Assembly: GCA_013396915.1 (NCBI GenBank)
Contig: VWZL01004638.1
Location: forward strand, 248,001 to 312,000
Origin: Stercorarius parasiticus
Lineage: Eukaryota; Chordata; Aves; Charadriiformes; Stercorariidae
Direction: 5' to 3'
Length of the DNA: 64,000 nt
The notes under the pieces are model-generated. The model made no database searches. It had not been told where the DNA came from and saw nothing but the letters and a program-made list of their open reading frames with translations. Below, piece by piece: positions 50,405-62,886 of this stretch. How positions within the stretch are numbered: the first letter of the stretch is position 1; each line of letters begins with the position of its first letter. Both the position numbers and the translations under genes were made by a program.

Positions 50405-50600
50405 CAGCGTGCTTCATCCATCGATCTCAAAAAAGTCTTTGTAAAAAGGGTCAGCACTGTTATTCCCGTCGAACAGATGATGAAATGGATGAGCAGACAG
50501 AGCGAAAAACTAGCTCAAGGTGATGAGAAGACTGCCAGCAGAGGCAGCAGAGGAGTCGGGTCCTTCCGTGGTTCAAGCCCCAAAGACCCTGCGACTCCTT
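50405..50600 (-). mobile_element. MIR SINE relic, best-preserved copy
   Basis: Read on the + strand, the order is: GTGCTTCATCCATCGATCTC, then TCTTTGTAAAAAGGGTCAGC, TTATTCCC..ACAGATGATGAAA, GAGCAGACAGAGCG, CTCAAGGTGATGAGAAG, GCAGAGGAGTCGGGTCC and GGTTCAAGCCCC. This is the antisense of the reptile/bird MIR: tail block GCTTTTCATCC, GATCTCAAAGCGCTTTACAAA, core TTATCCCCATTTTACAGATG, CTGAGGCACAGAG, CCCAAGGTCAC, and GGCAGAGCCGGGA. Nearly the whole element is present, about 190 bp, and strongly diverged, consistent with great age. The short open frames through it are incidental. Confidence 0.82.
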
Positions 50601-52056
50601 GCGTGAAAAACTTGAACCGATTTACCGCTGCTAGAGTCGTCAGAAATTCAGAATCATGGTGATCCCAAGAATAGAATGTTCCCCAAATAATCCGTGGCCA
50701 GACTTGCACGAAGTCTTTTTCTATTCCAATCCTTTAAATTCATCAGGGCTTGATGGTTCAAAACCTATAGTTTTTTGTATCTGCTTTCATGGTCAACTTC
50801 AGCCTTCAGTAAAAAACACAAAATACAGACACTAATCATACAAACCCATGGGTTCTTTGAAAGTGGAATAAAAATATATGAGCAAGTCATGGGTAGGGAT
50901 GCTTATTATGTATGGGCTTTGTGGAAAAGGAAAACCATTGTAATTTTGGACAGTACTGACATCTACCTGTGTGTAGACGGGGTGCTATTTGTCCACAAAG
51001 CTAACTGAGGATGCATTCCACATGAAAATAAAAGGAAGTGCTAATTACAGTATATCATATGGTATCCAAGATTCATTCATAATTTTTGAATTTCCTATTA
51101 CCTTTTTGTTATTTTCCCATTGATTGACTTAATTGATACACTACCTACCCTCTTTTGTGCCAAATACATTTGTTTTCTTCCTTCTAGGTCACAGTTTTAC
51201 AATTATCACCATAGCAACATTCCAGCTATAATAAGAAGATACATCTTCTGAATGGCCGGTGATACAACATTAACTGTTAGAACATAACATTTTTCATGTT
51301 GGAAACATCTGGAGTTCACAACCAGCAAAGATCTGTAAAAATGTCTGTAGCTCTTTAACAATCACCCAAGGCTGTACTTGCAAGCTTTATTAGGATGCAT
51401 TTACAAACACTCCTTAGTCACCAAGCATGGAATGTGATAAAAACAAGCCTTATTCCAACACAAAAAAATAAAATATAAAGTTCAGTTTACAAGTCATGTG
51501 GCTTAAAAGAAAAAAGAGAATTTGAATTGGCCTTTGTGTCAAAGCCTTTATTTTAGAGGGTTGGGCCATACTCCATTCCTCTGCTGTTCCCAGCCTATTA
51601 CCTACAGCACTAATATTGCTATTTACTGGCTGATTATATCCTCTGGCAAGATTCGGACTGTGTCTACTTCCCTGCTGCAAACTAATCAGTTTTCAAAATT
51701 AGTTATCGATCTCAGGCTCATTGTAGAGGACAAATTTAGTGGCTGGTTCATTGAGTATCAACTGTGCCACTCCTTGTGTGAGCTGCGTAGAAGCAAAACC
51801 AAACAAGTTATTCAGGCCCACGTACATATATAATCATCTAATATAAGGAGATACAAGACAAGTATAAATGCATTGGCAAATGAAATATAGCTTTTTTATG
51901 AGAAAGATGACCTAAAGAAATCCAAGACTATTCCTCTGTTAAGGTACACATATAATTCTTACTATATACTGCTGAGTGTTTATCTGAGAGAGAACACGTG
52001 TGTCAATACTATTACTGGAAAACATTACTGTTACTTAATTTGAAGCGTTTGGCGGA
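50601..52056. other. AT-rich noncoding stretch, no gene seen
   Basis: No supportable gene. A 103-codon + frame (51522-51833) overlaps a - strand frame (51450-51680) and is unrecognised. No repeat is recognised. Confidence 0.6.
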
Positions 52057-52093
52057 TTTGGGGTTGTTTGTTTTGGTTGGTTGTTTTTTTTTA
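52057..52093. repeat. G/T-rich low-complexity tract
   Basis: GGGGTTGTTTGTTTTGG, GGTTGG and a T run. It has the same texture as 43495-43532. A second T10 run follows at about 52112-52121. Confidence 0.7.
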
Positions 52094-55000
52094 AGGTAGG
52101 AAATGAGCTCCTTTTTTTTTTTAAGATAGACCATTCTTGAGATTTTAATTTGCAAACGTATTAGATGAAGTCAGAAAGATTTTCAAATAATAAGTACTTG
52201 AAGTTGGGATTTATGTTTTAGTGAATAACAATGTGCTGCCATTATCCATTGCCTAGCTCCATCAAGCTACATTAAATCTTTTCAGTGATTATATTGTCAC
52301 TTCTTTGGTTGTAATGGGAACTTGTCAGATGCAGGAAATTTTAATTGGGAAAGTTTCCTGTAAAATGCTGAAAGAAAGATATAGCCAATAACCCAACATT
52401 TTCCTGGAGGTGAAAGACCCATGCCCAAGTTGTTTCTCTACCTGAATGAAGGTACATGAACACTAGGTTGCGTGTTTCTAAATTTTGTCCCCAGGTAGAC
52501 CTGTAAAAATTTTGAAACCTAATTCTTTTTCTGAGAAAAGAGTTTCCCATATAGCCTCAGCTGCAAGAACGCATTTCCCAGTCCCTTTAGGAAAAACCTT
52601 GACATATTGAAAATGTCCAAAATATTTTTAATAACAGTCTACTCCCATCCCACTGCAATAATTTAATTATTTATGAAAAAAAATCAATGTTAGAAATGCT
52701 TTTTCTCTTTCTTAAACATTATTCTCAGTCTTTGTACTGGGAGAAAAAAAACAATCTTCTGAACATTTCACTATTGAAACAGCATACAGAGCATCTGCCA
52801 AATATGTGTGTGTGTGTGTATAAATATGTATTTGAAAATTAGTTTAAGATGTTCAGTAAGTCTTTTATTATGAGCTCCTTGAATTTTATTTCAACATTCG
52901 TATTTAAAAAGTGTCCAAAAATGAGAACGTCAAAACCATTATTTGCATAGAGTTTTCATTAAAAACTGTAATTTTCCAAAATTCACTCAAAACTTAGCTG
53001 AAATTTCCCCAAAGGTTTATGAACCTGGACTCTGTTTCTGATTTCTGAGATAACCACAAACCAGGTCCTTGGCTTTGCTTGAGTTTTGAGACTTTCATGG
53101 TGTGGTTTATTTCTGATACACAGAAAAACTGGAGACTTGATGAATAGTTGGTGGTCTGTGATTATGTTCATTATTTCAATGATACACACACATAACTTTC
53201 CAGAACAAAAGTTTTTTATTTGTATTGATGCAAATTAGAAAGTACTAAGATTTTTATTACAAGATTAATTTTAAGTAGAAAGTTTGACCCTACATTCCTG
53301 TATGTGTAAAATTTCCATAAAACTCAATGAGAGCTAGAGTATGGAAACAGCACAAATCCTAAGTATCATGGGAATTGAATCTTGGGAAAGAAATAACAAC
53401 ACAGTAGAGTTACCTGTGTTGTTGTGTATTTCACAATTATTTTCTCTTACCCTGTGATGCATCGGAAACATACTACTTGTTTTCCACTGTTCTTGAATGA
53501 AGCCAGTGTGTTAGAACAGCCTTTTCACTTTTACCTCTTCAACTAATTAAGATGTAGCATATGAATCCATATATTCCACTACAAAATCTGAGTTAAAACC
53601 TTCTATGGTTAACATGTACTTTGGATCAAACACTCCTTAGTCACTTACATTCCTGCATTAATGTATCTGAAATGTTTCAGATTTAAATCTGGATTTTGCT
53701 TTGGTCTCTGTTAGCAATAACTAATATATCCTCTATTTATTTTCACCTGGTATGCTGCTAAAGAGAACAGAAACTATGTATGCCAGAAAGTCGCTTCTTA
53801 TTGCTATGAATATAATCCTCTTCTTTCCCCTTATTATTAGAGGTGTAGAATTCTTTTCTCCCAGAAAATGACACCTGGAATAAGGTAGCATATCTATTAA
53901 TTTTGATAGAATTGCACTCTGATATAATACTAAGAAGTTGAACCCATTCTTTTATTTTTTTAAAAAATATGTAAAAAGAAAGGCAGTACAGAACTTTTTC
54001 TTTCATTTGAATGATATGATTTCCATAGATCTCCTTAGTGACTACTGATGCTATAAGCAACTTCTGTAAAGTTTTTCTTTAGGATTTTTTAAATCTAATT
54101 GCATCTGCAAAGTAAAAAGGTATTTTAAAAGATATGAATGAATTAAATATGTAATCAATTTAATTTGAAGATGAGCATCAAAGTCTAAAAAAAACCAACA
54201 CTTGTTTCAGTGAAGCAGTCAGTGAACAAAGACCTTTGTATACAATTGATCTATAAATGTAAGTAAATCAGTAAAATATTTTAGACCTCCATTTCTTAGC
54301 CTATCTCAGTCATTGAAATGCTCTATCCTCAAGGGAATTAATGAAATTAAAAACTATGTTACTGTTTTATTTGGGCATCATCTGTCTGCCTGCAATTTCT
54401 CTGCTTTGAGATATAGAGTGAATGCTTCCACAAGTATCTACATTGAAAAGGTAGCACAGCCATCTTTTGTGTTAGGTTTTTATTAGACTAAAACTGCACT
54501 GTAGCGCAATATGCTTAAAAATGTTTTGGCACACTCAAAGATAGGACTGGGCAACTAAAAAGAAATACTAGAATGAAACCGTAAAGGTTTTTACTCAAGA
54601 TACACTTTTCAAAGAAACAATCTCTCATATGGAATTTAAGCTATATTTTAATGAGCTTTAATTAAGAAAAAGATGGGGAAATTCAAGTTCTAAAAAACTC
54701 AGAAGTGAAGGTGTACTACTAGCATACTGGATGCCAGTACTGAGGTGTAATTATTGACTTTTTTGAAAGAGAGATAAAAAGGTAGCTATTTGTGTCACTG
54801 AGATGTTGTTACACTAAACAACAGTACAATAAAATGGAGTACACTTTAGATTTGTATTTAGTTCTGATTCTTTTTGGAATTGGTTTTCTTCCAAGATATT
54901 TTTAGCAACTTTTTGTGGTTGTATGCTAACTGAAAATGTTCTAATATCTTTAAATTATTTTTCTTCTTATGAAAATTATGGCAATTTTATAGGGTTTTAT

Positions 55001-55440
55001 ATTTTCATAGTAGAAATTTTGTTTGCTATTTTGGCTACCTCATACGCTAACCCTCGATAAAAAAATATCTGTTAATGGAATAAGAGATTCCTGGTTCAGG
55101 TATTTAAGATTTTTGAATCTTGAGTACTGCTTTGAAAAATTTTAACAGCTCATTTTTTATACCATGTATATATACTATCTTTGCAAAATCCTTTATTTCA
55201 GTTGAATCCTTTCAAGGATGGAAATTAATTCTTTGGGGATTTTTTCTTCATATTCAGTAAGATAACGAAAAAGGAATAAGGCAGATCTCTCTATAGAAAA
55301 TTAATCCAAGGAATTTTATGATGGTGTGGATCAACTGGAATGCTACTGTTGTTTTTCAAAACTGTTTTCTTGAATAATTTCAGCTAACCAGATACTTTGA
55401 AACACATCTGTACTTCAGCTGCCTAGATATTACCAGTGTA
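52094..55440. other. AT-rich noncoding stretch, no gene seen
   Basis: No supportable gene. A (TG)n run of about eight units lies at 52804-52819. A 100-codon - strand frame (53758-54060) is lysine-rich and unrecognised. The stretch 54000-55400 is especially AT-rich. Confidence 0.65.
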
Positions 55441-55990
55441 TGAAATAAATGGACCTTCCCTCTACACAAGACAAGGATCTGAGTCATAGTTCTGAAGTAT
55501 GGGGATCCTACCTTGAGTCTGTTGGATATGGGGAGATTTCCAAAGCAAAAATAGAGCACCACATACCAAAGTCTCCCTGGATGTCAGCCCAGCTGTGTTC
55601 CTACATGGTGTGTCCAACGAGGAGTCAGAGAAAGGGGGTGGCAAGGTCTTTGTATCTTGGCACTTTGGGCTGCCATAAATAAGGCCAAGTGTAAACCAGC
55701 AATCCCAGTATTTTGTGCAGCTGCCTGTGCTCCCGCATCAGAGGAGACAGTTGGTCAGCCTTCTACATGTAGCAATTACAGATATCGCTGCAGGCAAGAC
55801 CATCTCAGTAGCGACTCCCAAACATGCCAAAAATTGTGGAAGCCACCACTTGAGGGTCAGCTTTCACATGACAGCTAAGCCAGTTTCATAAGGCAGCTGT
55901 AACTGAGACAGGCAGGCAGTTGATCTGGGGACTTGCCTTCTGTGCCTGGGATACGTGAGCGTGCAACTGGGGAGCGGCAGAGTGGAGTTA
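55441..55990. other. Moderately GC-rich patch with overlapping open frames
   Basis: Composition is clearly higher in G+C than the flanks from about 55560. Frames occur at 55449-55682 (+), 55657-55878 (+) and two on the - strand, in different phases. None shows a domain I recognise. No CR1 or MIR words were found. A decayed older repeat or unique sequence are both possible. Confidence 0.3.
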
Positions 55991-58569
55991 GAAAGGATTC
56001 CCCCTTTGGACACCACTAACACGTAGGTCACCTTACACTAATTTGCACCTAGAACAGCTTAGCTAAGTGTAATCAAGCATGGATCCTTTTCTAAATGAGG
56101 TATCTTCTTTCTTATTAGTTTACCGACAGAAAAATATTTCCCAAATCAACTAGCTATGCAGAATAGTCTAAGAAAAACCACTCTGCAGCTGGATCAAGAA
56201 TAAAAGAAGTCCTCCATAGTGTGTTTCATCCACAGCTGATGAAAACATATTTCTGGAAAGCAGAGTTCGTATTATATGAGTACATAGTAACAGCATTCCA
56301 GTAATGTTTGTCCTACTAAATTCATATCTACCTCCTAACTAAGAGTAACACAACTAAAAGCGATCTGCTGAGAGGCACTGAGCATTCCCAGATTAACATG
56401 ATCTTAAAAGAAGTGAGCAAAGTTAGTGCATCTTCATCCTCCCTTTGAGTTTGATTACTAAATAGGCCACCAGCTGTGACTACAGCTACATCTCTAGTGC
56501 TACAGAGTCGTTAAAAAGAAAAAAAGCAGCAATAAGTGGTTTAATATAATTTCCATCTATCTTTGGTGCCAGAAATCGGGATTAATTGAATATAATAATT
56601 TATATGAAAGTAATTGAAAACATAACATCTCCATTCCTACACCCAGACTACATTCATCATTCATCATTCATCAGCAGGATAAGTTACAGACACAAAATCT
56701 AAGTTAGGAGAAGAACAAGTCCCTGTGATTTTGAGTGGTTTGAATTGTTGGGGTTTTTTTCATTCTAAATCAGTACCTGCTAGCCAAAAGCTAGCCAAAT
56801 TACTATAGATTTAGCATCTAGTATAAATGAATTTAGCATCTGTGAAATGCAAGGTGACTGCATTTGGAGTCCATTTGAAGATGCTTAGCAATGCACAAGC
56901 TATCCCCATGCAGGAGTGGTAATGGCACTTACTACAAAAAGCAGTTTTGTATTTTAAATTTGTGATGTGGCTTTTCAGTCCAGAAGGAATTCATCCTTTC
57001 TCAGACTTGATCCAAGCATGATTGCACCAAAGCTTTTATGGCTGATCAGGGTTGAAAGACTATTACATCTTTGGCGTAGCACTCTTTTCTTTTATGTAGA
57101 TTTTCTTCCAGTAGAAAGTAAAAGTCTTAAAATGTGCAACCCAGCTTAAGTCAAGCCCGAGCACTACGGAAATAAAGAAATCCAAATAGCGTTAAGCAGG
57201 TTGATATCATGCAGCACTTGACTAGATTCCTCCTATTTAAAATATTCAGGTTTGCTTATACACTGCCTTTGAAGTTCAAAGCACAGTATTTGGTTCATTT
57301 AACAACTGCAGACACTCCATTAGCCTTTCTCACTACCAGCTTCGCATCCCATATGCCTGCCTGATCCATCTGTCACGTTTTGTCAAATGTAAGCACTCTC
57401 AGGGACCAGCCATGATTTTACAGTGCATTGCAAAATGGGGCTCCAACCTGAATACCCACTGAACCAGAGACTAAAATTTTAATAATAGAAGAGCAAATGG
57501 AAACCTCTGTAATCATGAGGACTATGAGCAAGGAGGAATGGTTACATTAATGTAGATATGTGGTGGGCAATAAGATATGTAAATCTTCACTGAATGAATA
57601 ACATAAGGACAGTAATATCAGGTTAGATTATACAGTCAGTATTCTGCCTTTGAAAGTACCCAATAAAAGATGCCAAGAAGAAAGCTTACTGGGCCAAGTA
57701 CCCAGAATCCTTTCCTGGTGCTTACCTTCTTGGCTCAAAACAAAAAGAGCACACAAAAAGCTATGGATTTGGCTTTTTACTGTAGAAATGGATGATACGG
57801 AATTAATTGCAATCTAAATACATATACCTCAGCAATCTGGTCACTGACATTTCCATGCTTCGATTAATATGCAGTATGATTCCTGTGATGATAGGATGCT
57901 AAAAAAATTATCATTCCAAACAGTAGTGGTAGGAGGAGAAGCTGTTTTAGTATGCTATTGTCAAGATTTACATATTTGTATACATATAAATCCCTCTTTC
58001 TGTCTCTGCACATGCACTCATACATACACACACATACATATAAAGAGTATACAACTATAACAGGAATGTACTACACTGACTTCTTACTATCATACTAACA
58101 GAAATTATAACTTATTGAGTGTAAAATATCTAATTTTATAGCAGCAGCTGTATCATAATTCAAATAACTTCTTTCCTCTCTATAAGAACTATCTTTTTTT
58201 TAATAGTCTTATACGCAAATTGCAGGGTAATCTCCTTGAAAATAAGACACAAGTTTCTCCCCATAAAATAATAAGAACACTAATATTATTATGGTACTAA
58301 AATTTTAGCATATGAGACAACTTTTTTTGCCACTTGAGTTATTTAGACTGTATACGTATCAAGCCAGTGCATAATGATATTAGAACAGCTGTACTAGTTA
58401 AGTTATGTAGCCACTATCCTCCTTGGAGAGTAGACAGTAAAAGTGCTTAGGAAAAAAGTTTCATAAAAGGCTAGCGACAGAGCATTATCTTAGTACATTC
58501 TCTGATTTTCAGACAATCTGTGGCATCAAGATTTCCTGAGCCAGAGGCTGCATGCACATCGTTGTGCTT
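55991..58569. other. AT-rich noncoding stretch, no gene seen
   Basis: No supportable gene; frames are up to 63 codons. There is a 7-bp tandem CATTCAT, three copies, at 56651-56671. A CATACA/CACACA simple stretch lies at about 58016-58040. Confidence 0.65.
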
Positions 58570-58745
58570 AATGGCCCTTAATGGATCTTTTTTTTCTAAT
58601 TATTTACCTAATTATTTTTTTAATTCATTTATCCTTTTGGCCTTCACAACATCCTGTGGCCATGAGTTTCACAATTTAATTATGTGTTATGTGAATAAGT
58701 ACTTCCTTTTGACCCTGGATGCATTAAGAATACTTTATCTGTATT
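58570..58745 (-). mobile_element. Ancient CR1 LINE fragment, antisense
   Basis: On the + strand the order is AATGGATCTTTTTT, a decayed TAATTATTT stretch, then TTGGCCTTCACAACATCCTG, TGGCCATGAGTTTCACAATT, TAATTATGTGTTATGTGAAT and AAGTACTTCCTTTTG. The reverse complement carries the CR1/L3-type block in which an AGGAAGTACTTCTTCAC element is followed by AATTAACCTGTGGAACTC, then TGCCACAGGATGTTGTGAAGGCC. That block encodes the end of the reverse-transcriptase ORF. Divergence is much higher than in the other two copies, so this is an older subfamily. Ends are approximate. Confidence 0.72.
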
Positions 58746-59071
58746 TCTTCTTCTCTTTTTTCTTTTTTGCTGATGCTTATGCAGCAGGAGCTAACTGCTT
58801 GGAAACTTTGTTCTTTAGACTTTACCTCAGTGTTCTTTGAATCTGAAATGGCCCTTTTGATGTTGGCATAAGCAAGTGTACACACTATAAACTATACATA
58901 AACGCTGGCTATATCCTGATGCATGCAAGAAATATGTTTCTAGTCCAGCTTTTTTTTGTTTACCAGAATGTTCTCTATCCTTTAGTTTCAGAGATCGTGG
59001 GTCCCTGATAAACTTTGCGGTCTTGTCTTTTACAAATCCAAACCTCTAGGGGCTGTAAAGAATGAAGGAAT

Positions 59072-59146
59072 TAAAAAAAGAAAAAGAAAAAAAACTCAAT
59101 CGGACAAAACCCACACACACACACCACAAAAACCCACACCAAATAC
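59072..59146. repeat. A-rich then A/C-rich tract with short (CA)n
   Basis: A runs broken by G, then AAAACCCACACACACACACC and ACCCACACC words. It belongs to the same compositional class as the tracts at 7140 and 20739. Confidence 0.75.
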
Positions 59147-61589
59147 CAGAAGATAAGTTTGAACTGAAAACCTACAAAAATACTAGATTTGGCCTGAACA
59201 GTATGTGAGAAAAAGAAGGTTAGTCTTCATGTTTCCTAAGTTAGATAAACTCACTATGGCCACTAGCAGATCCAGCTTTGTTCTGTAAATGAAGGGAGTT
59301 GCTCTTGCATCCATCATTTGTGAATTTGGCCCAAATAAATGAGGCATAATTGAATATCAAGATTTGATCATCAAAAATAAGAAAGTCATCTTCTTTAACG
59401 GAAGAGTGGAAGCAAAGAGGAGTTTTGAATAACACCACTCACAATCAAGTTATTTTTCACTAAATAACTAAATGTGGATTTATGGCCATACCTGAGGTGC
59501 TGCGATCTAAAAATGTCAGCTTTACAACTTTTGATTTAGTCTGACAAAGGCAGAAGAAATAAAGCAAAGAATAAATCTGATGAAACATCTGAAGCTATGG
59601 TTTTATTTCAGGCTAGCTAAAAGAATCACTTTTGTGGAGAATGTACTTTATTTTAATATGACTGCTAGCTTTTTTGTGACAGTTTTATTTTAGATTTTTT
59701 CTTCATAGTTCTTAGCCAAATGTTCTTCCAATGGCCTTGAGTCAGCCACTGCTGACCAGAAGACAATAAATAATAATACATAATGTGGATAATATTCTTC
59801 CTAGAGAGATTATCACGAATTATTTTGCACCCTGTTGAGCATATCGTGACTCCTGGTGTGATGCTTGGCAGCTCACTGCCCTCCAAATGCACTGCTTGAT
59901 CGTTTCCTACATCCTGCAGTTTCTGACTTTGTCATGTAGATTATCTCTCCTCTTGTTTTGCCATCAGCTTGCATATAAAACTCTATTTGTAATACTGAAC
60001 CTACTAAGTGATATTTCAGAACCTTAAGTGTACAAACAGTCTTCACGTAAGCTATTTAATACATTTTCCTGTACGTTCTTAAATTGGCTACATCACACCT
60101 TGGTTGTTCAACTCCATGTTAGTTCAATATTTTTATATTATCGCAACTGAAAATGTAAGAAGTGCTTTAATAGGAAAGATAATACAGCTTGATTATCTGA
60201 TACAGATATGAAATTGTTATGAGGCTTTTTTTCAGCTAGCTAGGCCTGGTCAGAAAACTTGTCTTCCTTTTTAACTAAAGAAATACACAATAAAGCTAGG
60301 AGAATATGGATCATATTAGATGCTTCTCGTGATAAATGGTGATAATCAGCGCAACTTGAATCTTGCTGTCTCATCTCCAGCATGTTTTGAAAGGACAGGT
60401 GAATCAACTGGTGAGTCTGACGGCTCTTCAAAAGGAAAAAAAAATGGGCATATTAATACGAAAATAAATATCATACCTGATTTGATATCACTAATAGGCC
60501 AGCAAGAATAAAGTTCTGGTTTTTGGAATCAAAGTATCCCTGGACTCAAGCCACATGAGTAAGCAAAGGGTAGATGGAGGCATCCCCCTGCTTCCTTCCA
60601 CTTGCATGACCAGAGTTTCACAGCTCAGTCTTCCATTTCCTGGACATTTTCCTCCTTATTTTTAGCATTTTGGAGCATTAGCATGCACAAGGAATTCAGA
60701 ATTAAAACCAAGGCAGCCTCAAGACATAACTGACTGAAATGTTTATGTGCCTCAGAATGTATCCTGTCATCATAGACAAACTTCAAGGAATAGATGATTT
60801 CTGCTTGAGAAAAGTACATTATGAAAACTGGGAAGGGACTTGGTGCTATGAGTTGTTCAGACTTCTTAAATTGCATTGTTTAGCCTAAGACATGAGGATA
60901 CTGTTCCTTTTCTAGGAAATAATTAACAGCTTGCTATTTCAAACCAAAGGATGGTTCAAACACGACAATATTAAAAACAGTAACATATTTTCCATTTCAA
61001 ATTCTCACTACAGTGGACCTTTCAAGTTTCTTTGGGGGGAAAAAAAAGTTAAGCAATATTGTCTTGCTTAGCTTTTAACTTTTTAGCTTGTGACTGATTT
61101 TAGATGCCAGTTAAATACAAATAATTCTCATCTAAACAATTTATTCAGCTAAGAAACAATTTATTTCAGGTTTGTCTTTAAGTGTTCAAAAGTTTTGTAG
61201 AGTTTGTAGAGCTTCTCTCTACCTTTTCTTTGCAACCACAACACTATGCCAAACGATTTCTCCACCTGTGCTTTGAGGGAGGCCAGGCTTTCACCAAAGG
61301 AGTCTTTTGTCTAGGGCTTGTTAAAAAATGCAAATACTAATCTGTATTGTTTTGTATTATCTGTACAAGTAGCAGTGGTTGTCACCACAGTATGTTAGAA
61401 AAAGAGAAAAAATGTTTATGGAGAGTATCATAAAGACAAGGCTCTCTCACAGGGGGCTCTCAGGTTCCAGTGAGCTCTGCCAACACTCTAATTTCGTTAG
61501 TTTTAGGGAAGGCAAACTGTCAGTACCTGGTCTGGCCTGCAGTGTTTGAGTCCTAACTTTCCCTTGGGGTAAAAATAAACATGTGTAAA

Positions 61590-61700
61590 CATACATATAT
61601 ATATACACACACATATACATGGGTATATATTACGTAAGTGTGTGTGTGTATATATATGGGTCTGTGTGTGCCTCTGTGTGTGTGTATATATATATATATG
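61590..61700. repeat. Compound (TA)n/(CA)n/(TG)n microsatellite cluster
   Basis: Alternating TATATA, ACACAC, GTGTGTGT and TATATATA blocks spread over about 110 bp, with ACACAC on the left and GTGTGT on the right giving partial inverted symmetry. All blocks alternate purine and pyrimidine, so a Z-DNA or cruciform tendency is plausible. It is likely polymorphic. Confidence 0.9.
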
Positions 61701-62314
61701 GATGGGCAACTGCTACCTTGTAAGCTAAGGTACACTAAGGAAAATAAGTCTTTTTCTTACAATCTGGAAAGAACTTAATTTCTGGTCTGATCCTGTTCTT
61801 TCTCACAATTTCTGTTCTTCTCACTTTTCATCTTGATGTCATAGTCCAATCCTACTATCTCAAATCTTCATATTTTTGCCTCTGCTAATAGTTTGACGTG
61901 TCTTACACTATATAGAGCTGACATAGAACATATGGTAGATTAGCGAGCACAGAAGTATTATGTACGATTTCTACAGAGAAGCTATCCATGTTACCACTAA
62001 AACTTAAATAGATTATAAATATTTCATTAAATACAATAATAAAATTAATTGCTCTCCCAAAAAAACTACTAAAGCCTAAGTCAAACACTGTTGCCAGAGT
62101 TTGAATGCTTTATTGCTTCTTTTTGTAGAAGAACTGAAAAGCAACAAGATTTACTTGATCAGTACTTCCTCTTAAGGGATTTTACTGGTACTGGATGTTT
62201 GCTGTTTGAAAAGAAACACTTTAGTTTGGTTTAGAAACATTGCTTGATGGATAAGTAAAAGCATTCTATGCATATCTAGAAATATTCTAGCAATACTGAA
62301 GTATCAGAAATAGT

Positions 62315-62790
62315 GTGGCGAGCAGGACTAGGGAAGTGATCATTCCCCTGTACTCAGCACTGGTGAGGCTGCACCTCAAATACTGTGTTCAGTTTTGGGC
62401 CCCTCACTACAGGAAAGACATTGAGGCGCTGGAGCGTGTCCAGAGAAGAGCAATGAAGCTGGTGAGGGGTCTGGAGAACAAGTCTTATGAGGAGCGGCTG
62501 AGGGAGCTGGGGTTGTTTAGCCTGGAGAAAAGGAGGCTGAGGGGAGATCTCATTGCTCTCTACAACTACCTGAAAGGAGGGTGAGCTGAGGTGGGGGTTG
62601 GTCTCTTCTCCCAAGTGACAAGCGATAGGACAAGAGGAAAAGGCCTCAAGTTGTGCCAGGGAGGTTTAGATTGGATATTAGGAAAAATTTCTTCACTGAA
62701 AGGGTTATCAAGCACTGGAACAGGCTGTCCAGGGAAGTGGATGAGTCACCATCCCTGGGGGTATTTAAAGGGCATGGTGTCTACAGGTTT
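62315..62790 (+). pseudogene. Decayed CR1 reverse-transcriptase C-terminus
   Basis: The first open piece is 89 codons to a TGA at 62582-62584 and shows typical C-terminal CR1 polymerase blocks: [19 protein letters not shown] (about residues 12-31), [16 protein letters not shown] (39-54) and [20 protein letters not shown] (57-76). The catalytic core is missing because of 5' truncation. After the TGA the native frame resumes at about 62591 ([13 protein letters not shown]). It is lost again near 62660, where the usual run of four G after GCCA is one base short, and the protein-like signal moves to the +2 frame ([13 protein letters not shown]). One stop plus one frameshift make it dead. Confidence 0.9.
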
Positions 62791-62860
62791 AGTGGTGGAC
62801 TTGGTAGTGTTAGGCTAAGGGTTGGACTCGATGATCTTAAAGGTCTTTTTCAACCTAAAC

Positions 62861-62886
62861 GATTCTATAATTCTAAGATTCTATGA
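62861..62886 (+). repeat. CR1 3'-terminal octamer repeat, diverged
   Basis: Three units related to ATTCTATG: ATTCTATA, ATTCTAAG and ATTCTATG. They close the element and set its orientation. Confidence 0.85.

Larger units (their letters stand above)
58746..62297. other. AT-rich noncoding stretch with simple repeats, no gene seen
   Basis: No supportable gene. Simple sequence: an A- and then A/C-rich tract at 59072-59146 that includes a short CA run, and a compound TA/CA microsatellite at 61590-61700. Frames of up to 83 codons are unrecognised; those at 61503-61735 only read through the microsatellite. Confidence 0.6.

Noticed and set aside
50477..50709. Frames on both strands at 50.5 kb
   Set aside because: They lie inside the MIR relic and have no coding history.
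58220..58260. L2-like 3' word ATCTCCTTGAAAATAAGACA
   Set aside because: It resembles the GCTCCTTGAGG-type end of L2, but no L2 body was found next to it.
61503..61735. Two overlapping - strand frames rich in Tyr, Thr and His
   Set aside because: They are translations of the TA/CA microsatellite, not genes.
62354..62614. - strand frame across the second CR1
   Set aside because: It is an antisense shadow of the CR1 reverse-transcriptase remnant.
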